From: Acanthaster planci
Taxonomy: Eukaryota > Echinodermata > Asteroidea > Valvatida > Acanthasteridae
Reading direction: 5' to 3'
DNA: 64,000 bases
Assembly (NCBI RefSeq): GCF_001949145.1
Contig: NW_019091384.1
Span: forward strand, 1 to 64,000
Under the pieces are notes generated by a model, which was not told the origin of the DNA, searched no databases, and saw only the letters and a program-made list of their open reading frames with translations. Made by a program: the position numbers and the translations under genes. Shown here piece by piece: positions 1-12,245 of the stretch (its first letter is position 1; each line of letters begins with the position of its first letter).

Positions 1-952
1 TTTTGTAAATCTATCAGTGTCATAGGGAGTTACAAATGTACAAATGCTCTTTGCACCTGTCATTTAGATAGTTAAGGCTCATCCACTACCTCGTAGAATT
101 GTTGCTTTGGTCTGAATCTGCTTCGATGGAAAAGTGAGTTTTGGTTTCAGAAACAATAATTGTTGCAATCTCAGCCCACTTAGACTTTTAAATTAGCTGT
201 TTACCGGGTGCCACGTTACTTGATTCCAAATAGGGTTCACCTTGTAAACATAGAGTCTAATACACTTGAACGTCGCCACGATATAATCAGCCGGGAAACA
301 GATGAGATTCTACTTCATCTTATATCAAGATTTATTCCGACCCCTGCTCTTTCCTTTTTGTGCGTGTTATCTTCAAACTGCTATATTTTTCTTCTTTCCG
401 ACTACTGTTATGCACAAGTTATGTTCTATAAAGCACATGGCAGATCGTAGAAAACAAACAAGTTTTCAAACGAATTGCCACACAGCATGTATACGTCTTG
501 GATATTTTTTACGAACCAAAATCGAGAGATTTCGTGTTACTCTCCTAAGATTCTTGAGCCGCATCTGTGGCATGTAACCAACAGCAGGGACAAAGAAGCC
601 GATACCAAGGGGAAGGTTTACGGAGGGACAGAGAGAGAGAAAAACAGGCCAAAAGAAACAACAGAAAATGATACAGAAATCTGAAGAAAAAGTCAACTAG
701 CTTACCCTTTGTGTTTTCTTTTGAGCAATCTGCCCGACCCTGTTTAGAAATAGAAAGGGACTTAAACTTACATAATGGAATATTTACGTAAATTGCTCAT
801 CCCTGAGCGGACTGATGCCACAGACTGAAAGGGTGAGGCACGTGCAGTCCCTTGATGGGTGACTTTAACATCATCGTTCTTGTGTGTTTGTTGAACAAGG
901 GGAAATAGGCATTTTCTACAAATTATACATAGAAAGGCTCTGTAGTGGATTA
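1..952. other. Intergenic, no gene seen
   Basis: AT-rich DNA with only short overlapping chance frames on both strands, none with a recognisable domain, signal peptide or splice context. A 13-bp word (GGCTCTGTAGTGG, 936-948) recurs at 1277-1289 on the far side of the next element. Confidence 0.6.
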
Positions 953-954
953 AT

Positions 955-1230
955 TTGCCCTGCCCGACGTGTATTTTAACACTGTGTACTCAGTGTATGC
1001 CCCCGAAGGCTTGGGGAAAAAACACAAGCGTACTCGGGTAGGACTCGACCCCATGACCTCCTGCTTACTTGTGCAGACGTCCTAACCACTCGACCACCGA
1101 GCTTACTGGTGTCGGCTGGCTGGTTCGAATCAGACTTAGCAGCTGGAACCGCGAACAACTATTTTTCAAAAGCCTCCGGGGGCATACACAGCAGTATAAA
1201 GTGTTAAAATACACGTCGGGCAGGGCAAAA
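955..1230. mobile_element. TIR element (MITE-like) carrying a tRNA-like insert
   Basis: About 60-bp terminal inverted repeats are visible. The left arm (955-1018) starts TTGCCCTGCCCGACGTG and runs through GTATTTTAACAC to a GTATGCCCCCGAAGGCTT block. The right arm (about 1165-1230) is its reverse complement with a few substitutions, ending GTCGGGCAGGGCAAAA. The centre holds no transposase but contains a full-length tRNA-like sequence on the minus strand, so this is a non-autonomous element. No clean target-site duplication was seen. The 13-bp direct repeat GGCTCTGTAGTGG sits 6 bp outside the left end and about 46 bp outside the right end, and may reflect an older insertion or duplication. Confidence 0.8.
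1029..1104 (-). repeat. tRNA-like sequence (pseudo-tRNA or SINE head)
   Basis: Read on the minus strand, a match to the pol III A box (TGGTCGAGTGG) is followed at tRNA spacing by a B box (GGTCGAGTCC). The outer ends AGCTCGG and CCGAGTA pair as an acceptor stem at five or six of seven positions, and the D stem GTC/GAC is intact. The anticodon stem is only CTGC/GCAG with an oversized loop lacking T33, so it is not a functional tRNA. A second B-box-like word, GGTTCGAATC, lies on the plus strand at about 1122-1131. The best reading is a tRNA-derived module captured inside the inverted-repeat element. Confidence 0.65.
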
Positions 1231-3429
1231 CTCCAAAATTGATTTACACCTCCCGGAGCAAATCCACTCTTGATATGGCTCTGTAGTGGTTATTATATTC
1301 ATAGTATTTTGCTTTCTCCACGCATGCTATGACAGTAACGTCGAAACACTGTCGGGATTCTTGTTTACAAAAGTGGCTCACTCAGCCTCAAAGGGGTGGA
1401 TGATGATGTAATAGACCTACAGCGTATCGTTTATTGCATGGCACAGCAATCGTGGAGGAGTTGGCCAAGGCCGTTTTACAGCAATAAATACGGCGGTCGG
1501 TGAACCGTTCGCAGCGCCTTCAGTTGATGAGCAGTGGACAATTAGTGGTCTTTTGTGATCGTGACCTTGACCTCAAAATGCTTCTAATTTAGTTCCATGC
1601 AGCAGCTAAACATAGCCATTGTTGTTTTGGTAATGCATTGCAGACAGCAATGCAAAGGGTGTAATGCTGGGTATGAGGAACAGGAACATGAATCCAATGT
1701 GCACGTACATGAAGTCATAAACCTCTCTTTTTTCAGTTTACCCCAGGGGACCTAGGCTATATTGGTTTCTATTATATTGCAATCACTCATCTCTACGTAC
1801 ATAAGGTAGTGACTGGATATCGTGAACGCCCATAGCCGTGCTCAAACAAAATGAAGCAACTGAAATTCGATTTTTAGGGCCTTATTAGATGGCTGCCACA
1901 ACATTAATTTGCTGCAGCACAGCGCTCTACAAATATCTGGGTTTGTCGAGCAGTATCGAGTGGTGACTACATTATTTGGGGGTTATCGATATTCCCAGCG
2001 TAAAAAGTTATACGTTTAAATTTAGTCTACACGAAACGGTAACGGTCCCGATATGACAGCCAAACTGCCGGTGGCATTCCATCATGCGCATGAGCAAATA
2101 TTTTGCCTCCTAAGATGACAACTTGTAACTGACAGTCCTCATCTCGACGGGCTTTCCAGTTTAGTATATGGCTTCAGTGGCTGCCAGGCTGTAAGGAACA
2201 ATCAAACATCAGTGTGTCCACCTCACAACCATAGAATGTGCAGAGGCGTACCAAAGAGTAACAAAGAGCAATAAGTTCTCTGGTCTCCGAAAAAGAGCCA
2301 ACATTTCAACAGCTTCTAATGAAAAGAGAAACATTTGAAAAAGTATGACTATCTATGACTTTCTGAAGTAATGGCTGCTTCTGGAATGAATAAAGGCTGC
2401 ACTTTACCGAAATTGTACTGCAAGGCTTCATTATTACCAATGCAGCGTCACTGGGTTTCGAATACGACAGACATAAATAAAATCACAAGTTGATTTGTGG
2501 CTTCCATTTCAGAATTTTAAAGTCACCGGTTTGTGTGTCATAACTGCTTACTTACGACTTAATGGGAAAGGAAATGTCCAGTTATTCCAGTAAATTCGAC
2601 ATTTTCTAACGAGGAGCATTCATCCTGGGAGACAGTTCTACTATCTGAATCCTTTCAAAGCTCGCCGAGAAAAGGTAGGGGATTGACCGGATGTGTATCT
2701 GAAATGAGCTTTACACACAGCTGTAGTAAAGCAAATCTGAGAAAAAACACACAAAAATGGCGCTGGCTCTATGCACTAGACCAACAATGTCAACTGAATT
2801 AATTAAGAAAGGCTGAGGGCAAAACCAGTGTCTCAGCTTGATCAGTTTCAAGTCATTTGAACAGGTTTAACACTTAAGTCTAGGGCAATTCTATGATAAC
2901 AGAGTCACATTTTGACACACATCAAAATTGGTATTGTGCGAATAGCTTTTTTAAATTGTAACATCGCAGGAGGACTGCGGTACTGCTACACAATATCAAC
3001 TTTTACACCAACTCTTCAAAAGTACTTTTACATTGAATATTATTTGAGGTTGGTAACTAAATGATGCTGCGTTATCTGTTCAGTGTCACTCCGTTATAAC
3101 CTCGCTATTATTCCTATACTTGGCAAAATTGAAGTATTTTTTTAAATGCTTGGGCTGGTATTGATTTTGGAAGTGATATTTAATCTACTTACACCATCTT
3201 TGTTTTGATATAATGTCATCGCTCCGATTTTGCATAATCAAATTGCCACCCTGCACTTTACAGCCTCCGTCAGCAACCCCGGCTACACGAGAATGTAAGC
3301 GTAATGTAATCCGACAGGTATAGGTACCATACCCGTAGTAAACCTGCTGCCATATCATATTTTTATTTTCGTTCAAACCTGCCCGATTTGGGGTTTGTTA
3401 TAGTTTGTTTCATATAGAACGAAACATAT
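1231..3429. other. Intergenic, no gene seen
   Basis: About 2.2 kb of AT-rich DNA with no long reading frame, no splice-bounded exon I can support and no clear repeat structure. Confidence 0.6.
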
Positions 3430-3885
3430 AAGGTAATACGGTCATTTCACAATAGTGCGCTTCCAAGAGTTTACAACGTACGCGTTGGCCACCATGCGCG
3501 AAAGTTTTCGACCCAATGCCACCGGCGTGTATAATGAAATCTGGACTCGCAATGCCCTTAATCAGCTTGTAGAGACTGTTGAATCCACTCGCGGCCATTT
3601 TACCGAGCCGAATACAAAGCTTCCCTGGCAATGCCCGCCTTTGTTCTTCCTGACGTCAATAGAAGGGAGCCGACCAACGCTTTTGCATTCAGCTTGGTAA
3701 AATGGCCGCTGCTTGGCTTCTTTTTCATACAAAGGCGTTGCAAGTCCAGGTTTTTTATATACGTCCCTGCCCAATGCGCGTATGGAAAGGGTCGACAAAT
3801 TTTGCGCGTTGTTATTGGCCAACGCGTCGCAAACTCTTGGAGGCGCACTATTGTTAATCGCCCGTATTTCACGATACTTTTTGAA
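3430..3885. repeat. Large imperfect palindrome (foldback element)
   Basis: The two halves are reverse complements over most of their length. Matching blocks include ACAATAGTGCGCTTCCAAGA (from 3449) against the strand-reversed copy near 3834-3853; CGCGTTGGCC with CGACCC further in; CTGGACTCGCAATGCC (from 3541) against its partner at 3733-3750; and GCGGCCATTTTACC (from 3591) against GGTAAAATGGCCGC (3696-3710). The dyad centre falls at about 3654, on the palindrome TGACGTCA (3651-3658). Because of the symmetry, frames on opposite strands encode related peptides, which is a consequence of the fold and not evidence of a gene. Outer ends are approximate, and neither a target duplication nor a transposase was seen. 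Confidence 0.85.
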
Positions 3886-5563
3886 AACGACGCTCCCTCC
3901 AAGAAAAACTTTAACGAATCATTCAAAATAGGAAAAGTATTCCCAACAACTCAACTCAACAGGACTCTATCCCATGATTCAACAACAGTAACTGTTTTAG
4001 TTATATACCTTTCCACGTTGGAGTAGACACTACCACAACATACAAAGCAAATCTTCACCGCAGTCATTCAGGTTAAATCACCCAGTATTATTGATTGCAC
4101 TTTACAGGACTGAGCCAGTTTTGGGTTCATGCAAGAATAAGACATCAGGGCAGAATTGTATAATTTAACATGCTACTCAAGCCGACACTCCAGTGTCATC
4201 TAAACAGGCCCATCTAATAAGTCCGGGATTATGGAAACAAACAGTGGCGTAAATACTAGGGTTGTGGTCCAGGGGACATCTTTTCCCGAACGTTTGTCCA
4301 CTTCAGCTCTATTACTGACTCAAAACGCATATGAACACTTGGAAGCTTAATATAAGTGCCCTAACCCGGCATTAAAACGGTTCGTATAGGTTTTATATTG
4401 TTTATTTTCCTGTTTTAAATACTATTTATTGCATTTTGCGGTTAGAAAGTTAAAAAATAACCTCGAGATCTGCTAGATCTGTAACATTTGTGAGCATTTA
4501 ACTCATTGCAGTTTACATGCAGCACACGACACAGGGAAGAATTTCACCATGAAAAACGCTTACAATAAATTGTATTTTTAGGTGTTCCTTTTAAAATTAT
4601 ATGAGAATTTAGGACTGCAACAATAATATGGAGAATTTGCGGTGTTTCTTTTGCTTCTGCATGATGCTGCACCAAGGGCGTTGAAAATGATTAAAAGACG
4701 CTTCAAGCGTTTTTCTTTTTTGGGGGGGGGGCAAATTCGATTAATTAAAGGATGAATGGGCAATTGAAGGTTGAATCAAAACACAGTAATTACAAGGAAA
4801 TTCATTCAGTAAGAATGAGTTGAATAAACGTTTCTGAAAAAAAGAGAAATATTTTTAGACTTTCAAACCTATATTATTATGCCTATAACCAGTTCGAAGA
4901 AAAAAGGGTAACGATCTTTTATAATTATATAGTTTGTAAACTAAATAGCATGGCAGTTTGGGAGAAAAGGGGTCACATGACACAATAAATATAAAAGAAA
5001 GACTAAAATGTTTTTAAAAACCACTGATCTAAAACACACCAGAAAATTGAAATTACCAAACAGAAACTTGGAAATGGGGGTGGTTAAAGGAGAAACTGAG
5101 GGAGTAAAATGGGACCTGCCTATGAGAACAAAGAATAAATAAAAGTTATGAGATAGAATTTAACACATTTACTAAATTTAAAAATAGAGGGAAATGTACA
5201 CGTTTTGGCAGGTAAAAAGAAAATACTTCAGACTTGTGGCAAGTGAGGAAACTACTGATTTATGAGATCTTTTCGTGCGATGATTTGGAATAACTCGGGC
5301 AGTCGACTACTGCTTAACGAGAATTCAAATTTAATTATTGATTCTGCTATAGGGACAATTTTAGGCATACGTGTGACTGAGATGGAAAGACACAAATAGA
5401 TCGTATGGAAATGTAAAAAAAGGAAGTGTTAAGGGTTTAGGTTATTACACAAACCACCGAATAAAATAAAAAATCATCAAACAATCAAAGGGTCAAACGT
5501 TTACAATTGATTCTATACGCAAGCGGCAAAATCTGGTGGTGACGCCAAAGTGTTCGGGGTCAG
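3886..5563. other. Intergenic, AT-rich
   Basis: No gene is supported. It contains a solitary CAGTGGCGTAA word at 4242-4252, resembling one end of a hAT-type short element but without a partner end, and a run of G at about 4722-4731. Confidence 0.55.
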
Positions 5564-5851
5564 CTCGTAAGTCCGACGCCTCATAGGTCCGACGCATCAT
5601 AAGTCCGAAAAGTGCGTTAATCAGTCCATAAGTCTGACATCTCAATAGTCCAACGATTCTGTATTAGTTTATTTCGGCCTCTAGTTACGATACCTCGTAA
5701 GTCCGACACCTCGTTGGTCCGACGTCGCATAAAAGTGTCGGACCTTTGAGCCGTCGGAACTGTGAGGCCGAAAACAAAAACTACCCATAAATTCGACGCC
5801 TCGTAAGTCCGACAAAGTCGGATTTTTATGAGGCATCGGACTTACGATACG
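5564..5851. repeat. 16-bp tandem repeat block that turns into inverted copies
   Basis: The unit is close to GTAAGTCCGACGCCTC. Adjacent copies are GTAAGTCCGACGCCTC, ATAGGTCCGACGCATC and ATAAGTCCGA, with further copies at about 5628-5655 and 5696-5726. From about 5734 the word appears inverted (GTCGGACC, GTCGGAAC). The block ends in a hairpin (about 5798-5834) in which a unit ending TAAGTCCGAC is followed by AAA and then GTCGGA...ATGAGGC. At least ten GTCCGAC-like words are present in both orientations. I found no match to the unit elsewhere in the window. Confidence 0.85.
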
Positions 5852-8800
5852 CACCCAAAAGTTGTGCATATGCTTTACGCCCGTGTCGGGTATTTTAACA
5901 CAGGTGTGACTCATGATTTCATCATTAGCCAATATTCTGAGAATACTTATTCCTTCTGCATCACCTGTTACAGTTCGACACTGTTCGTGAAAGGGTATTT
6001 TTTTCCATGTGCACCCATTCTCTCAACCGAACCAACAGGTAATCTATACGCCCAAAACGCAAACGACACAAAGGAACCCGCTCAGGGTTGGAAACAGAAA
6101 TCGGTATAAAAATGGAGGAGTGAAACGTGATAACATAATGAGCTGGCTATGATTTTAAAAATGCTCTGTTTTTGGTGATGGACATTTATGGGAATGACGC
6201 AATACTGCAGTCAGCACTCATTTACAATTCTAGCTTTTCAGCGAGGATGCATCGGACACATTTACACTGGAAGGATACACAGACCTTCCAAACGAACTAA
6301 GAACACGTCATCTTCATAGTCTTGTCCTTTTTTTCCGTTGACGTATGTGTTTGTCTTCCTTTACGTCGAAGCGTGAATGGAAATTAAGACAGTAAGAGGA
6401 AAAATATTCTTATTAAAACACCAAAGACTCGTTATAGACCAAGCTACTGTAAAAGTACGATGTTGTACAATAGTCAATCAATCTAAATCCAACCGAAAAG
6501 AAAATGAATACAGCCATGTTTCACCGACGCAAGCCCAACATTTTTGAAACGAAACTTTAGTTGTTTTGCAAATTGAAGTCGTTTATGCCTTGAAAGCAAA
6601 ATCTCAGGAGGCCAATTGGGACCAGAATGTCACGCTCGTTTATGAAGAATTTATTTCACTGCTGGATGTCAACAGTTTTAAAATAAAACTCCACTCTAAG
6701 CGAGCCTGAACACATTTTGAAATGTTGATCTAATATGTTTGTTATTATCTTAGAAACACATATCATTAGGCTTCTCTCCAAGGTCGGATAAGACAAGGTA
6801 GAGAGCTTTTAAAATGACTTTAACTAACAGTATAAATGTAGGTCTATCAACCACTAATTGTTTTTTAGCCAAAGCCAAAGCATCCTGCATTTTCAATACC
6901 CATTAAAATGCTATTCAGGAGACAGTAACACGTAATGATTTGAAAGCCTTAACCCGCCGTTAGACGATTGTCCATCAGGTGGAACTGAAGAAAACCGTAA
7001 ATGGAGACAATATATCATTCTTGTTTTTCCCTTGGCAACGTTCTAATGCCTAAGACTGACTCATTAGGAGACAACAATCAATATTTGTTGTACTGAGCAT
7101 TGAAACCGTCTCAACAACAATCATTCGAGACCTTGCTGTCATAATAAAAGCCGTTGAAACTTTCAGTCGGGCATACGCACTCGGGACATAACAAGTATTT
7201 CTGCAGTCCTGTGGGACACACGCTCGACAGCGACATGATATTCCGCATTCGTAAAATGTTTTAAGTGTGTTTCACTCTGACGTTTAACAATCATCACACT
7301 TTCGATGGGGTCTGGGGAGCATTTGTGCACATGGGGCGCCCTCCGTGGGTTTGAACCCCCCCCCCCGTTTACTTTTTTTCCGAGAAGCGAGGATACAGCT
7401 GACGCCTATATTCTGTACCACTAGCTGTAATCTAGTCACACACCCCAGTCCCTTGTGCCACATGGGGGGTAGAGGGCTCCAGCATCATGGGGTCAAATTA
7501 AGGTCCAACCCCCCCCCACGCACACACACATGCAGTCTGTCGCTTGTACGGTTTTGTGGCTACTTTCTGAAAACATATAGTCGCATCGATCATTAGCATG
7601 ATCGTCACGCACTGTGCCTGGACGAAGGGTAAACGGTGATCGGAATCACACTGAAGTTTCTTGCAACGGATCTACTGGGGAAATCTCACATAAATGAATC
7701 CTCCATCAACGTAACAAGTTCACACAACAACACATGCCCTTGTGAGCACTGGACCTCCAAATGTCCCATTGTGTAACTGGTTGCGAATTGCTTCAAGAGG
7801 GATGTCCAATCTCTATCCTCATCCAACAGTGGGTCCTATTGTCCCTATCAATTCTTGGCAACATCTGAATGTGGGCACGAAAGGCACAATCGTGTCCCAT
7901 CGTGGCATCAGGTGCATAATGAAAGATTGTACCGATTGGAATCAAAAACGTAACGTTATGGGGGAACACCAAAGATCAGATCGAAATTTTCCGAACACGA
8001 CTAAACAACATAATGACAAAAAAACATGCTGGACAAAATTTTTAAGAAACCCAAACCTAATGATCAATTACAGAAATAAAAACAACATATGAAGCAAAAA
8101 CAAGTGAACGAAAAGAAATACCAAACTAAACAGAGCAAAAATTAATAACAAAAAAGTTTAGCATGTGATTTAAACGACACAAAAGGTCAAGCTTATTAGC
8201 CTGCACTCTTCTAACTCGTGAAATTTCTCTAATATTATGACAGTTGTAGGGTCCGTATATGATTCTCTGCTTCCTATTTGGATAGCGCAGATACAAGCGT
8301 AAAGCCGTGAAATTGTAACAAGCAACGACAACTGAGAAGCTACAGCCATAAAATAAATACGCAGGTGATAAGAAAATCAACCAACGACAGCCCTTGATGG
8401 ACTGTGGTAATAAGTTGAGTTCATAGCTCAGAGTGTACAATGGATTCTCATTTTCCACCAATGACTCTTTACGTCCAACACCCCACTGCACCAGTAGACT
8501 GTAATTACCTTCTCAGTGTGATGTGCCGCACATATACCCGGGGGGAGACAAACAGTCATAACGAAATCTTTCGGCAGCTGCAAAAACGTTTCCAGGGAAA
8601 CCACCCTCTTTGTGAACATCTTCAGCGGGAAAATTCGTCAGCGGTGAGGAAAGGTGTTGAGCTTTATTGATTTGGTTAATCAAACAGGAGGGGAGACAAA
8701 AAGGAGAACCACGTCCAGCGTGGAACCCATAAAATCCATTGTCAGTTCTTCCTGTATGGGCAGGCGGATTAACTGATATTGTCTTTGCATTACGGCATGA

Positions 8801-8883
8801 GCAGGTCAGTTGTTTGCAGCGCATTGGATTTTATTTTCAAAATGTCAGGAAAGAAAACAAAAATACAAAGGTTGTAACATTAA
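5852..8883. other. Intergenic with C-tracts, no gene seen
   Basis: Open frames here are short and unrecognised. C homopolymer runs occur at about 7358-7370 and 7509-7517, the first just after a B-box-like GGTTTGAACC word, and the second is followed by a short CA repeat. The minus-strand frame at 8126-8491 has no domain I know. Confidence 0.55.
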
Positions 8884-9138
8884 CCAGCACTGCAAAAACT
8901 GGGTTGCTACATTTTTAACACCCCGCTGCTATCAGAGAACCACACTAACACTTTTTAGCGGTGTTAAAATTTTTGGTGTTATTTCAACACTCTTAGTATT
9001 ACTTTTAACACCCACCAGTGCATTGTAACACTTGTAGTTGTGTAAAGTAACACCAGCGGTGTTAAAGTAATACATTGTCATGTGGTCATCTGATAATACT
9101 AAATGGCTTGTTTTAACACCAAAGTTTTTGCTGTCTGG
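8884..9138. mobile_element. CACTG-ended MITE with repeated TTTAACACC motifs
   Basis: The left end CCAGCACTGCAAAAACTGG and the right end AAGTTTTTGCTGTCTGG are imperfect inverted copies. The roughly 255-bp interior is packed with GGTGTTAAA and its complement TTTAACACC in both orientations (for example near 8914, 8971, 9004, 9050 and 9112), so it can fold in many ways. It has no coding capacity. The same GTGTTAA motif and CACTG ends occur in the smaller element at 51288-51403, suggesting one family. Confidence 0.7.
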
Positions 9139-11324
9139 AAGGGAAATGTTTTTATTTTAATTCTATCTAAATTAGTATGACGGAGCATCCTCAAAGGAAA
9201 CCGAGCTCTTGCAGCCTAAACCTATATTGCTATAGGCTCTTTAAGGTAAAATATTGAGATAGCTTAATGCTGAAAGAAAAGACGTTCACTTCTCATGCAG
9301 TCGGCGTGACAAGTGAATCGACGGTTTTTCTCGGTGACTAGGAGGGAAACCAGAACTAGAACCAAAGACTCTTTCACTTCTTTTACGATGTTCAACCAAC
9401 TGAGACAACGACCAGTATTTCTTGCATCTTGATACAAGATTTCATTTATCTGATGGTGTTTAAAGCATCTTTTACGCCATCTTTTAGGCCATTATCGACT
9501 GATTTTCTCTGTGTCATAATGCAAACGCCAAATAACCAGCGTGGTGGCGGTTCGATGCTACGCATAGATCCACGTAGATAGGCCTATGTCGAGCTCAAAA
9601 ATAAAATGAAATTGTACATATGGGGGACCCCTACAAATAAATTTAATAACGTTTACCCGTTAGAAGCTGTCAAGACCAGAACGACAACATTATGTATCGA
9701 AGACAAGGGAGCACGCCGGAGGATGTGATTTTATTTTTCATAGAGAAACATTTATAACGTATACTTCTCACTCATCTTATAGAGCAAGGGTTATCTAGAC
9801 CCAAAAGGTAACAGACAATGAATGCTCTCCATAAATTACTGAATAATCAGTACTAAAAAGGTGACGAGTTGGAGATTTTTAATCTTGATGCTCTGTCGAG
9901 TCCATGTGTTGCCCGGAAGGTATTGTCACTTGTCTTCACCTTCGTCGTCGTCGATGATAAACGATGTATATCCATCCGAGTATACTTCAGGCTCTCTCCT
10001 CGCAGGATTTCCCACTGCTTGTAAAGCGTCGAGAAATGCCGCTTGGACACAAATCTTGTGCAAAATGGAATACCCTTAAACACGTGCCGGGCAGGCCTTA
10101 CCAAGACAGGAAACGGATTGAATTTTTCTGATATGAGCAATGCCCCTTTTTCGCCATCAATTTTCCTAGGTGTGAACTCCTACAGGGAGATTTTGTCTAC
10201 ATTTATCAGAAGGGGGCGTCGCTCCCACTGCAGTGTTGTGTTGTGGAGCCCCTGGTTTACGAGCCCCTGAGCTAGTAAATTATGTCTGCCTGAATCAAAT
10301 TAATGGGCACATTTACCGTTGCTCTGATTTGGTAGGGAATCCCGTTTCTAAGAACAAAAGAACTATGACGTCTGTGTTATGTGAGTGTTACTGGGAAAAC
10401 ACCGAGTATTTTAATCTGAAGAAACCACGCGCAAAGGTGAAGAACCAGATGTTGCCACCTTGAAGAATGTTTTAACCCCAAAACAGGAACACCTTCTTTT
10501 TCTTCTTCCAAAAAGAAACAAAAGAGTTATCACATAATCTGATTATATTCTGATCAGCTATTACGGAGATTTTACTTTATATGTCTTTTTCATTTAATTG
10601 CATTTGTGTATTTAAGAAACAAGAAGCAAACCGTTTCAAAAAAACAAAACTCTTGACTGTATAGTACAGTCCTGTACACATTTTTTTCCAGATTGAAATG
10701 TCTCTAACATCTTGAAACTTGAAATACCTGCTACTTGTGTTGTAAAGGGGATGCCAGAAGTACGTGCCTTAAAATTTCGAATAGAGGCCAGGAGAGTTGA
10801 CTCTTAACCAAAACCACCTCTGAAAGCACTGCATGCATCGCGCGTTGTAAAACATAGTGACTCGGGCACTGATTAAAATCTTAAAATAGTTGTATTCTTG
10901 ATTATCGAAGTTGTGTGAGTCGGTCTACATGAGCAGTGCCTAGTGTATCTGTAAGTGAAATCCCATCAGGCGTGCCTAACACGAGATTAATTGAAATATG
11001 TTTTTGCCTAACCCTGTACTAAGCCTACTGCGGGTTTCCTGTTGTGGAACATGTCAATCAGAGAGCCCCTGATTCTATTATCTTTAAGCGCTTAGAGGAA
11101 ATAGCATCACCTCGGTATCTACACCTTATCAACATGACAATTACTGAACACAAAAAGCGCACGACATCGGCAGTCTTCTCTAATCAAGATGTGGGGCTTT
11201 GTTACCAATGCACTCTAGCGGTTGCACGCATTTCCGTACCGTTTGAATCACGTTGTGCGTCACCAGAGCGAATGTGCTCAGTTGATGTTGACAACTGTAG
11301 CGCAACTTTCTCCGCAAGGTGATG
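9139..11324. other. Intergenic, no gene seen
   Basis: Unremarkable AT-rich DNA. Frames around 9.85-10.46 kb and 11.04-11.32 kb are short, mutually overlapping and unrecognised. Confidence 0.55.
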
Positions 11325-11400
11325 TTGTGACAAAACAGGGTGTTCAAACTTGGTCCATACTGATGTTTTGACGAACAGGGTGTTCGAAATTGGTCCATAG
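11325..11400. repeat. Two-copy direct repeat
   Basis: ACAGGGTGTTCAAACTTGGT followed by CCATA is repeated about 40 bp later as ACAGGGTGTTCGAAATTGGT followed by CCATA. This is a small local duplication with two substitutions in the aligned core. Confidence 0.75.
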
Positions 11401-12169
11401 GTAATCAGATGTAAACTCTGACATAAAAACCTGTTCAGAAAGAGTCACGTAGAAACTCCAATTTTGTTCATTCTACCGCTGTGTATGGAAAATAGTGTGT
11501 AGGACCGAACAATAGGACGTGTGGAAAGTCTAGAGCTTGCTTGCCTCCGAAAGGAATTGCCACATAAGAAGATGGAAGCCGTAATGCCTGTGTTTGAAGA
11601 TTGAAACGACATTTCTGTAGGAAGGAACTGTATTTGAGACCTTACCTGAATTGTGGCCTGGTCATGAAGGGCAACGAGGACATGCATCAGGCATTTTTAG
11701 TTTTGAAAAAAAAGGTCAATTTGATGGATTATATCATTTCCTTTGCTTTCCAAGGGTGTGAAATCCCCCTAAATTTACCCCATCTCTCAGAAAAGCCATG
11801 AAAGGTTACACAAAGAAATTCCCACAACCCCCCCCCCCTGAAATTTGGATCTGCCTTTGATCTGCATTGGGAATACGTTCATCGCTGTCATTTTGTTAAC
11901 TTTGGCGATTCATTCTTGTTTCAGCTCATGGAAGTAGGCCTGTGAGCAAGTTTCTTAATAGTATTTTTAATAAGAAAATTTTTGGTTCACAGTTTCAACA
12001 GAAAATTCCCAACAGGCCCCTCATTAAATTTTGTCAGCTAAAGCACAGAAAATTTGAGGTATTTAGAAATGTCTTCTTTTCAATGACCCCCCTCCCCCCA
12101 AAAAATGACATGAATCATGCTACATGGTGAAACTGATTACGTGCTGACAAATGAATATGAAGATGAACA
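11401..12169. other. Intergenic, no gene seen
   Basis: It contains C-runs at about 11829-11838 and 12090-12098 and no supportable gene. Confidence 0.5.
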
Positions 12170-12245
12170 AAGAAATTGACTGCAGCAGGATTCGAACCAG
12201 CAACCTCCGGAATATGTTGGTGGGGCGCTAACCAGAAGCCAATAA
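12170..12245 (-). mobile_element. tRNA-derived SINE fragment
   Basis: On the minus strand a B box (GGTTCGAATCCTGC, about 12186-12200 on the plus strand) lies downstream of an A-box-like stretch containing GGTTAGCGCC. The spacing matches the right half of a tRNA. The left acceptor half and the SINE body are not clear, so this is a decayed fragment. Its minus-strand translation contains the chance peptide AGSNPA that the B-box region commonly gives. Confidence 0.55.

Noticed and set aside
1029-1104. Functional tRNA gene
   Set aside because: The anticodon stem is short, the loop is too large and T33 is missing, and it sits inside a mobile element.
3455-4026. Cluster of open frames on both strands in the palindrome
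   Set aside because: Mirror-image products of the foldback symmetry; no known protein.
8126-8491. 121-codon minus-strand frame
   Set aside because: No known domain and no splice or promoter context.
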